Below the pieces are notes generated by a model. It did no database searches. It was given only the letters and a program-made list of their open reading frames with translations, and was not told where the DNA came from. Positions 6,776 to 12,006 of a stretch of DNA of 12,006 nucleotides are shown here, piece by piece; positions within the stretch are counted from its first letter, which is position 1; every line of letters starts with the position of its first letter. This DNA comes from Alphaproteobacteria bacterium UBA1908 (GTDB lineage Bacteria > Pseudomonadota > Alphaproteobacteria > Caedimonadales > UBA1908). Position numbers and translations under genes: made by a program. The stretch is from NCBI GenBank assembly GCA_002337525.1, contig DDGG01000006.1:1-12006 (forward strand). The letters run 5' to 3'.

Positions 6776-6786
6776 GAAAAGTCTTT

Positions 6787-6818
6787 TCTTTAAGGTATCA
6801 TTGCCTTAAGCTTAAAGA
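6787..6818. promoter_or_regulatory. Inverted repeats in the divergent response regulator/MBL gap
   Basis: TCTTTAAG (6787-6794) and CTTAAAGA (6811-6818) form a perfect 8-bp inverted repeat with 16 nt between. Nested within are TTAAGG/CCTTAA (6790-6809) and the palindrome TTAAGCTTAA (6806-6815). The site lies in the centre of a 76-bp divergent intergenic region, where a shared operator could control both genes. AT-rich chance structure is the alternative. Confidence 0.35.
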
Positions 6819-6851
6819 CATAGAAAAATCGTTTGAAAAGATGGAACAGGG

Positions 6852-7685
6852 ATGGATGTTACATTTTGGGGGGTTCGAGGATCGATCCCCTGTTGTGGTC
6901 AGGAGTACTTGCGTGTTGGAGGAAATTCAAGCTGTGTCAGTGTCATCATAGATAAAAAAATTGTTGTCTTTGACGCAGGTACAGGTCTAAGAGATTTGGG
7001 CAACTGGCTTGAAAAACACCCTTATATTAACGAAGCCCACCTTTTTTTGTCTCATGCCCACTATGACCATATTATTGGATTTCCTTTCTTTAAACCCCTG
7101 TGGCGTAAAGATTTTAAGCTTGTTGTTTATTCAACTATTTTTGGCAAATATGGCGGTGCAAAACAGTTCTTTGAAAAACGTGTTTTTACGGATCCCTTTT
7201 TTCCAGTCACCCTTGAAAAACTCCAATGCCGTCTTTCTTTTAAAGACTGTCAAGACAACGATAGAGTTACCCTTGATAAGGAAACAAATGTCTTGATTGG
7301 AAAATTAAACCATCCCGGAGGTGCAAGTGGATTTCGTCTGCAACATCGCACTAAATCCGTTGTTTATGTCAGTGATACAGAACATAAAGAGGAAGAACTT
7401 GATTCGGAAGTGCTCAATCTTATTCAAGGCTCCGACCTTGTTATTTATGACGCAACGTTTACCGAGGAGGAATACCCTCAGTATAAAGGATGGGGACACT
7501 CTACCTGGCAGGAAGGAATGAAACTCTGCCAAAAGGCCGGTGCCAAAAGTATGGCTATTTATCATCATGACCCCTCACACACCGATGATGTCATTGATTT
7601 AATCGAAAAAGAGGCCACAAGGGCCTGGTCAGGACTTTTTATAGCGCGACAAGGCATGGTTATCTCTCTCGATGAAATCGATTAA
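6852..7685 (+). CDS. Metallo-beta-lactamase-fold hydrolase
   Basis: The 277-residue cytosolic protein has the MBL metal site. The signature HAHYDH (68-73) supplies H68, H70, D72 and H73. H154 (NHPGG), D175 (VSDTEH) and H238 or H239 (YHHDPSH) complete a two-metal centre. The start MDVTFWGVRGSIPC and the later YDATFTEEEY...GWGHSTW (199-219) are typical of a broad bacterial group annotated as MBL-fold hydrolases or putative class-II-like phosphodiesterases. The substrate cannot be read from the sequence. A phosphodiester is a reasonable guess, as RNase Z, PhnP and cyclic nucleotide phosphodiesterases share this fold. The ATG at 6852 has GGA 6 nt upstream. The divergent receiver-domain gene may be functionally linked. 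Confidence 0.9.
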   Translation: MDVTFWGVRGSIPCCGQEYLRVGGNSSCVSVIIDKKIVVFDAGTGLRDLGNWLEKHPYINEAHLFLSHAHYDHIIGFPFFKPLWRKDFKLVVYSTIFGKYGGAKQFFEKRVFTDPFFPVTLEKLQCRLSFKDCQDNDRVTLDKETNVLIGKLNHPGGASGFRLQHRTKSVVYVSDTEHKEEELDSEVLNLIQGSDLVIYDATFTEEEYPQYKGWGHSTWQEGMKLCQKAGAKSMAIYHHDPSHTDDVIDLIEKEATRAWSGLFIARQGMVISLDEID

Positions 7686-7839
7686 AATATGACTTATATC
7701 TGAACACAGCCAAGATCAGAAATCAGATTACTTTTCTGAGGAGTTTTCCAGGTCACGAACCTCATTTTTTCCTGAATAACGACCTCAGAATCTTCATTCA
7801 GAAAGAGCATAATTTATAAAGAGAAATATCCCGGTCCTT

Positions 7840-7878
7840 CAGGATCGCCACGTCGATCAATGCTCTCCTCACAATGAC
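7840..7878. repeat. Further 39-bp repeat module
   Basis: The module starts CAGGAT, ends AATGAC and is again exactly 39 nt, like the CTGGAT...GATGAC arms at 6020, 6132, 6245 and 6340. Its interior (GCCACGTCG..., then CTCCTCACAATGAC) matches the general style of dispersed GTCATTGCGAGGAG-type repeats, read in reverse. It appears to be a solitary, degenerate copy. Confidence 0.45.
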
Positions 7879-8008
7879 AAAAATAAAAAAATCTAACTCA
7901 ATAGTATAAAATAAATTTTCTATCTCAAATATTTGTAAATTAAAAATATAACACATTATCTAATTTACATCTAAAGAGAACTAAAATAAATTTTCTTGCA
8001 TTTTCTTT

Positions 8009-8025
8009 ACAAATAGACTATTTGT
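8009..8025. promoter_or_regulatory. Operator-like 17-bp palindrome before the LRR gene
   Basis: ACAAATAG-A-CTATTTGT is a perfect inverted repeat with 8-bp arms, 28 bp before the start codon. It covers the spacer and -10 of a weak promoter candidate (TTGCAT 7996-8001, 17 nt, TATTTG 8019-8024). A related perfect palindrome, CAAATATTTG, lies at 7926-7935. A repressor site is a reasonable inference. Confidence 0.4.
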
Positions 8026-8053
8026 CTAAAAATAATGATCACGGAGAAATGTA

Positions 8054-8680
8054 ATGAAAAATTTAGTATTAGGTGTTTTATTCGCCTTTGGCATGTTAAC
8101 TGAAGCCTATGCAAGCAATGGTTTTATGGAAGCAGAAAATGAAGAAGGTTCAAGTACAATTTATGCAGGAGATGAACGATCTTTAGCCGATGAAGCAAAA
8201 ATGGCTTTAAAAGATTATTCTAAAAAAGGATTTATTTTTGACCAAACACCCTTAACTCAAGAAGATTTAGAATTAATTGGGGCTCGTCACGACCTGGAAA
8301 CTCTTTCTGTTGTTGGTTGTGGTTTACGAGGAGATGATCTTAATCATTTTAAGGCACTTGGATCTCTTCAACAATTCAATATATCTCATAATCAGTTGAC
8401 AGTCGAAGATTTGAGGCATTTAAACCTAGGCAACTTAAGTGTTTTTCATTGCTGGGGAATACCTGTCGAAGACCGTGGCATAAAAGCATTACTAAAATCA
8501 GTACCCAATGTAAGAGAACTGAATATTTCTGCCTGCCACTTATCAGATAACTCTTTAGAATATCTTTGCATGCTCCCTAATCTCCAAAAAGTATTTCTTA
8601 AAGAAAATAATTTTTCAAGAGGGGCCTTAACACGTTTTAGAGAAAAGGCCCGGGAGCAACAAATCGAAGTTGTTCTCTAA
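8054..8680 (+). CDS. Secreted leucine-rich-repeat protein, function unknown
   Basis: The 208-residue product has a signal peptide (1-20, cleavage expected after AYA) and no further membrane segment, so it is probably periplasmic or exported. After a charged region (21-78), about five leucine-rich repeats of 23-25 residues follow, starting near 81, 105, 128, 153 and 177. They have the L..L.I..C.L or L..F.IS.N.L pattern of ribonuclease-inhibitor-like repeats. A GGAG lies 7 nt before the ATG. Bacterial LRR proteins often bind other proteins, sometimes of a host, but no partner or enzyme domain is visible. Base composition is AT-richer than in the accBC region, which may hint at acquisition. The stop overlaps that of the convergent gene. 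Confidence 0.85.
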   Translation: MKNLVLGVLFAFGMLTEAYASNGFMEAENEEGSSTIYAGDERSLADEAKMALKDYSKKGFIFDQTPLTQEDLELIGARHDLETLSVVGCGLRGDDLNHFKALGSLQQFNISHNQLTVEDLRHLNLGNLSVFHCWGIPVEDRGIKALLKSVPNVRELNISACHLSDNSLEYLCMLPNLQKVFLKENNFSRGALTRFREKAREQQIEVVL

Positions 8681-9405
8681 AAAGTATAGTCTGGTAAAAC
8701 ATAAACGCTTTTGATCCGGCCGGGGTGATGTGTAATAAGTTCCATCACCTCGTTTTCGGTCGTCATACCAGAGTGTTCAGTTAAGGCGTAAATTTCATCC
8801 AGAAAATCAACCATCCCAATGACAACAACCAAAACCCTTGCACCACGGCTCCTCGATAGAACAGGATCTTCTGAGCGGTCACCATATTCTTTTTGCTGAG
8901 TAAGACCTACATCACTTGAAAATTTATATTGAAAAATAAGATCATATTCACGACCTGTATGATCACGTTCAATTTTTATACGACCCTTTTGAACTGTTAA
9001 AAGCATACTTTGTTTAAGTTTTTTTGGTGAGAGATTGACATATACAAAACTTTTGTTTTTTAATTTTCCAACAATAATATTTTTTGCTCCAAAGGTAATT
9101 GAACTTTGTAAATTGTTTCTAATACTCTTTAATTCACCTTTTCCCGCATTTGCCCAGTTATTGGCATGCTGCCACAAGGTGTACATATCCCTTCCATGCT
9201 TATGAATGATTTGTTGTTCCATAAAGACTTTTGTCTCTGGTTGTTTGAGGTTATTTTTGCCAAATTCTCTAAAAATATGACCTGAGTGTTCTGCAAGTTC
9301 TTGCAGAGTACGCTCATCAAAATCTGTCGTCGAACCAGAGCTTGCATACGCAGAAGAGAAGGATAAAAAAGCAAAAATAGCAGCAAAATAAAAAGCTTTT
9401 AACAT
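8677..9405 (-). CDS. Secreted protein of unknown function
   Basis: I do not recognise this 242-residue protein. It has a clear signal peptide (MLKAFYFAAIFAFLSFSSAYA, split expected after residue 21), no lipobox and no second convincing membrane helix. The short hydrophobic run ARVLVVVIGMV (189-199) looks like a core beta strand. The mature part is mixed, with basic stretches (KKLKQ 128-132, GRIKIERDHTGR 141-152) and His residues near the C-terminus (ITHHPGR). GAGAGG lies 7 nt before the ATG. Its TAG overlaps the TAA of the convergent LRR gene by 4 nt, and the two signal peptides end in similar sequence (AYASSG versus AYASNG). No intrinsic terminator is seen between the two genes. Confidence 0.8.
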   Translation of the reverse strand: MLKAFYFAAIFAFLSFSSAYASSGSTTDFDERTLQELAEHSGHIFREFGKNNLKQPETKVFMEQQIIHKHGRDMYTLWQHANNWANAGKGELKSIRNNLQSSITFGAKNIIVGKLKNKSFVYVNLSPKKLKQSMLLTVQKGRIKIERDHTGREYDLIFQYKFSSDVGLTQQKEYGDRSEDPVLSRSRGARVLVVVIGMVDFLDEIYALTEHSGMTTENEVMELITHHPGRIKSVYVLPDYTF

Positions 9406-9486
9406 GACAAGACCTCTCGTTGTTTTTTTAAATTTTAACCAAAAGTCATTAAAATAGTCTTAAGAAGCCTTGAAAAAATTTATGCT

Positions 9487-9522
9487 AAAAAAGGCTTTCT
9501 CTCGTGATAGAGAGAAAGCCTT
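9487..9522 (-). terminator. Intrinsic terminator of the lipoprotein gene
   Basis: A perfect 13-bp stem, AAGGCTTTCTCTC (9491-9503) with GAGAGAAAGCCTT (9510-9522), encloses a 6-nt loop. On the minus strand it is followed by six T (9492-9487). It lies 30 nt after the lipoprotein stop. No T-run follows on the plus strand, so it acts in the minus direction. Confidence 0.9.
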
Positions 9523-9552
9523 CAGTACATTCTAGAATATTATAAAATGGAT

Positions 9553-10191
9553 TTAGTAATCGTAATCATCATAATTCTCGTCATCAAACACATCTTCCTG
9601 ATAAACAGGTTCCATACGCTGCACACGGCGACGAGGTTGTTGTCTCACATAACGAGCTTTCTTTACAGAACGTGAAGAAACACGAGCACGGGGTGGAGCA
9701 GAGTAACTAGTCGTATCGGGAACGATACGTGACCGACCCTTATGACTTACCATCATAAGAACATTTTGACCCACTTCAAGAGAGGGCTCTGTTCCCTGAA
9801 CAACTGTTTTAAGTTCTCCGCCACGCAGTTCAACAACATATTCAAAGCCATCCTGGGATTCCAGTGCTTTTTGAGCATAGGCTCCAGCAACAGCACCACC
9901 TATCCCCCCAAGAATCGTTGCGGCTGTATTACCGTGTCCACCCCCAAAGGCAGAACCAGCAACAGCACCACCGGCACCTCCTAAAAGAGCCCCCGTTGTA
10001 TTCTCTTGAAGTTTGTCAGAGCCAGCAACTTCAACCTGGCGCTTGCTAACAACTACACCACGATAAGTTCGTGATGTTTCTCCAACACTTTTATCAGAAT
10101 AAACATTAGGTGAAATTTGGCGGGCACACCCAACCAACGATAAAGATAGAACTGTCAAGCAAAGACAGGCAAAAGCTTTATGAGCCATCAT
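9553..10191 (-). CDS. Glycine-zipper outer-membrane lipoprotein (SlyB/17 kDa antigen type)
   Basis: The first 22 residues form a lipoprotein signal with lipobox LVGC, C22 being the acylation site. After a short strand (YRGVVVSKRQVEV, 43-55), residues 67-108 form a double glycine zipper (GALLGGAGGAVAGSAFGGG, then ILGGIGGAVAGAYAQKALE). This is the mark of the SlyB, Pcp and rickettsial 17 kDa surface antigen group. A beta-rich domain follows (118-158; YVVELRGGELKTVVQ... VGQNVLMMV). These proteins sit in the outer membrane and help envelope integrity. The C-terminal 50 residues are unusual: a Pro/Arg-rich basic stretch (165-192) and then an acidic Asp/Glu/Tyr tail (199-212). Either of the first two ATGs may be used; AGGA lies upstream. 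It is a single-gene unit between its own promoter and terminator. Confidence 0.9.
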   Translation of the reverse strand: MMAHKAFACLCLTVLSLSLVGCARQISPNVYSDKSVGETSRTYRGVVVSKRQVEVAGSDKLQENTTGALLGGAGGAVAGSAFGGGHGNTAATILGGIGGAVAGAYAQKALESQDGFEYVVELRGGELKTVVQGTEPSLEVGQNVLMMVSHKGRSRIVPDTTSYSAPPRARVSSRSVKKARYVRQQPRRRVQRMEPVYQEDVFDDENYDDYDY

Positions 10192-10226
10192 TTATATTTC
10201 CTGTAAGTTACAAAAGTCACCTGAAA

Positions 10227-10255
10227 TTCATAGCATTCTTCTATCTTGATGCCAA
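10227..10255 (-). promoter_or_regulatory. Promoter of the lipoprotein gene
   Basis: On the minus strand TTGGCA (10255-10250), a 17-nt spacer and TATGAA (10232-10227) form a good housekeeping promoter. The spacer ends in TGC, giving an extended -10. The start would be near 10220, about 29 nt before the ATG. Confidence 0.55.
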
Positions 10256-10272
10256 GCAATGATTACAATATT

Positions 10273-10293
10273 AAAAAGGTGCCCAAGGGCCCC
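10273..10293 (-). terminator. Probable terminator after flhG
   Basis: On the minus strand GGGGCCCTTGGGCACC is followed by TTTTT. The stem is G/C-rich with one mismatch and a tight loop, so it is weaker than the terminator at 9.5 kb. It lies 13 nt after the flhG stop and separates the flagellar unit from the lipoprotein gene. Confidence 0.45.
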
Positions 10294-10306
10294 AAGATAT
10301 CTTCGT

Positions 10307-11140
10307 TTACTTTTTCAAACTCTGTTGCTCATTTTGAAAACGCTGATACGTTCGGACAATTGTAAAAATATCCTTGGCAGCAAGACAATCTTCAGATCGT
10401 ATTAACAAAGGAGTCTGACTTCTAATAGCATCTTTCACATGACCATCACGACGTATAATACCCCCCAGATCAGGTTTATAGTGCAAAAAGTTCTCACTAA
10501 CTTTTTTCAATGTTTCATAAACCCGCTTGCCCGTTTGAAGATTCTCAACCTGATTGACCACAATCCTCAGGGGAACTTCTTTATGAGCTGTATGAGTCAC
10601 TTTCAAAAAAGCATACGCATCTGTCAGGGATGTCGGTTCATCTGTCACAAGAACATAGCAACTACCGGCAAGATGGCTAAGAGATCTCACATTTTGCCCG
10701 ACACCGGCTCCAAGATCCATCAAAACAATATCATATTGTTCAGAAATTCTTTTAAGACCTGCTTGTAACAAAAGCAATTTATCTCGCGGCAAACTTGCCA
10801 GACTTCCGCACCCGGATCGTCCCGCTATAATATCAAATTTTCCAACTTTGTAAGGGGTAACAACATCTTCAAGTTTTGCTTGGCCGGAAAGCACTGTCCC
10901 CAAATCTTTTTCAGGTGTTAACCCAAGTTGAATATCTACATTTGCTAACCCCAGGTCACCGTCAAAGAGAAGAACCTTTCTTCCAGCCTGGGCCAGGGCT
11001 TGTGCAAATGTAATAGAAAACCAAGTCTTTCCAACACCTCCCTTGCCTGATGCAACCATCACAATATTTGAAACAGACTCAGATTCAGTGTCCAGCTGTT
11101 TTGATGAAACAACTTTTAATGATGCATCTTTATATGTCAT
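10307..11140 (-). CDS. flhG: Flagellar number regulator FlhG (MinD-like ATPase)
   Basis: FlhG (FleN, YlxH) is a membrane-associated ATPase that works with FlhF to set flagellar number and place. The deviant Walker A loop SGKGGVGKT (31-39) has both signature lysines (K33, K38). The switch region DGDLGLANVD (60-69) is typical of this group, and Walker B is IVLMDLGAGVG (138-148). A C-terminal segment IFTIVRTYQRF could be the MinD-like amphipathic membrane helix. The start is the ATG at 11140, overlapping the flhF TGA as ATGA, with GGGAGG 7 nt upstream. A longer in-frame start at 11170 lacks this support. That gives 277 residues. The canonical N-terminal DQAxxLR activator of FlhF is not evident; KDASLKV (4-10) may be a relic. 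Confidence 0.93.
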   Translation of the reverse strand: MTYKDASLKVVSSKQLDTESESVSNIVMVASGKGGVGKTWFSITFAQALAQAGRKVLLFDGDLGLANVDIQLGLTPEKDLGTVLSGQAKLEDVVTPYKVGKFDIIAGRSGCGSLASLPRDKLLLLQAGLKRISEQYDIVLMDLGAGVGQNVRSLSHLAGSCYVLVTDEPTSLTDAYAFLKVTHTAHKEVPLRIVVNQVENLQTGKRVYETLKKVSENFLHYKPDLGGIIRRDGHVKDAIRSQTPLLIRSEDCLAAKDIFTIVRTYQRFQNEQQSLKK

Positions 11141-12006
11141 GCGCGCGCCTCCCGAAGTCGTGCTAGCCATTCAGGCTCAACTGGTTTTTGGTTTTTTTCT
11201 TGCGTTTCCATTGTTTCTTTAAACTTATCGCCATCTAACAACGTATGTAAGGCAGAACCACTCCCTTTAATCAGCCGACTTCCAACGGTTGGACCTGCAC
11301 TAATCCCTGTTAAATGTAAATTACCTCCTCCCATCGCTGCAAGAAGAGCGCCATGTCGACGTACACTATCAGATCTGGTTTGAAAAAATCCTGTGACACC
11401 TATGTTTTTAAAGGCCTCAGTCACTTCCAGAGTTTCCTGAGCGTCCCCTCCAGCCGGCATGACCCAATAAGGTGCCTGCCTCGTCACAAAAATACAATCA
11501 CTTAAAAAGGACATATCATTCTGACAGAAAGGATTAACCCCTGGCGTATCAATGAAAACCTGAACTCCTTGTTCAACTTTATCAAGATAGGGACTGAGCT
11601 CTTTTGGATCATGGATAGCAGTCAAAGGAATATTCATAATGCTGGCATAGGAGGAAAGTTGTTCAAAAGCCCCCGCTTTGTAGACATCAAGAGTCACTAA
11701 TTCAACGTCAAGACCTGTTAGAAGGGCTTCTGCCGCAAGCTTCGCCGTTGTCACACTTTTACCCGCACCCGTTAATCCCACCAGCATCATAAGTGATGGT
11801 GATTTTTTCTCAAAAGAGAGGGGATAGTAAACAAACATATCCTGCAAGAGGGCCGATAATCCCTGCCTTAAGATGTTTTCCTTGACTGAAGCCTTTAAAA
11901 GGAGAGTTTCTCTAAGAGTTTCAGGAACCCCGTGATGTACAAGGCAACGAGAAAATTGAGCCAGTGTCTCCTCTGGTTCATTGGATGACTTTGAAGGGGG
12001 GTCAGG
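11137..12006 (-). CDS. flhF: Flagellar SRP-type GTPase FlhF, 3' part (partial at window edge)
   Basis: FlhF is an SRP-family GTPase that marks the site of flagellar assembly at the pole. The frame stays open to base 12006, so the start, including the basic N-terminal region, lies outside. The TTG at 11847 is internal. An upstream helical segment (PETLRETLLLKASVKENILR, about 11863-11925) fits the N-domain. The GTPase then has the P-loop GLTGAGKS, the SRP-type TLDVYKAGAFEQLSSYA (DTYRIGAVEQL in relatives), G3 DTPG and a G4 position reading TRSD where TKLD is normal. The end GISAGPTVGSRL corresponds to the family's GQ.VP.D closing loop. A C-terminal extension of about 30 residues (EPEWLARLREARA at its end) is rich in charged residues. 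It overlaps flhG by 4 nt, which implies coupled translation. Confidence 0.88.
   Translation of the reverse strand, partial: PDPPSKSSNEPEETLAQFSRCLVHHGVPETLRETLLLKASVKENILRQGLSALLQDMFVYYPLSFEKKSPSLMMLVGLTGAGKSVTTAKLAAEALLTGLDVELVTLDVYKAGAFEQLSSYASIMNIPLTAIHDPKELSPYLDKVEQGVQVFIDTPGVNPFCQNDMSFLSDCIFVTRQAPYWVMPAGGDAQETLEVTEAFKNIGVTGFFQTRSDSVRRHGALLAAMGGGNLHLTGISAGPTVGSRLIKGSGSALHTLLDGDKFKETMETQEKNQKPVEPEWLARLREARA

Larger units (their letters stand above)
7686..8053. other. AT-rich gene-free region with repeat fragments
   Basis: No credible gene is seen in this 368-bp stretch. It contains small inverted repeats (TCAGAAA/TTTCTGA at 7716-7739; TTCTGAGG 7734-7741 with CCTCAGAA 7783-7790) and CATTCAGAAAGAG at 7795-7807, which echoes the start of one arm of the repeat near 6.2 kb. 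It also holds a 39-bp repeat module and a very AT-rich tract (7880-8040) leading to the LRR gene. AGGT/ACCT followed by a six-T run (7750-7770) could be a weak terminator for the hydrolase gene. Confidence 0.6.

Noticed and set aside
7716..7790. Intrinsic terminator for the MBL hydrolase
   Set aside because: Several small inverted repeats exist, but none pairs a strong stem with an immediate T-run. It is noted only within the region entry.
11141..11170. Longer FlhG start at 11170
   Set aside because: The ATG at 11140 overlaps the flhF stop as ATGA and has GGGAGG at proper spacing. The upstream extension is only flhF read in another frame.
11845..11847. TTG at 11847 as the start of flhF
   Set aside because: The frame continues open upstream to the window edge with a plausible N-domain helix, so the gene is partial.

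Overview
The window comes from a low-GC, flagellated Gram-negative bacterium, most likely an alphaproteobacterium. The clues are a TipF-like EAL protein beside flhB, a diverged flhF-flhG pair, a SlyB / 17 kDa-antigen-type lipoprotein, and a tRNA-Ala-23S rRNA unit with no 16S gene in front of it. Separation of 16S from 23S is well known in Rickettsiales and similar host-associated lineages. I cannot fix the order or genus from the sequence alone.

Layout. 1-773 (minus): the 5' part of a 23S rRNA gene, a 244-nt spacer with boxB/boxA antitermination-like elements, and tRNA-Ala(UGC). A good promoter candidate lies just upstream of the tRNA. 883-3181 (minus): flhB (export-gate switch) followed by a membrane-anchored, degenerate EAL-domain protein resembling the flagellar c-di-GMP effector TipF. 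3290-5992 (plus): an Sfp-type phosphopantetheinyl transferase, then accB and accC. These serve carrier-protein activation and the first step of fatty acid synthesis. 5993-6388: a gene-free stretch with three near-identical tandem copies of a 113-bp unit built on an imperfect palindrome, plus a diverged half-unit.

6389-7685: a single-domain response regulator (minus) divergent from a metallo-beta-lactamase-fold hydrolase (plus), with inverted repeats between them. 7686-8053: AT-rich and gene-free, with another 39-bp repeat module and operator-like palindromes. 8054-9405: two secreted proteins of unknown role, one with leucine-rich repeats, encoded convergently with overlapping stop codons. 9487-10255 (minus): a glycine-zipper lipoprotein with its own promoter and a clear intrinsic terminator. 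10307-12006 (minus): flhG and the 3' part of flhF, coupled by an ATGA overlap. flhF runs off the window.

How the genes work together. The flagellar genes (flhB, the TipF-like gene, flhF, flhG) fall in two islands separated by about 7 kb of lipid metabolism, signalling and envelope genes. accB and accC encode two subunits of acetyl-CoA carboxylase, and the upstream transferase could activate the acyl carrier protein that uses its product. No defence system, CRISPR array, prophage or insertion-sequence transposase is visible. The most distinctive features are the detached tRNA-Ala-23S unit, the palindromic repeat family, the secreted convergent pair and the altered GTPase motifs of FlhF.
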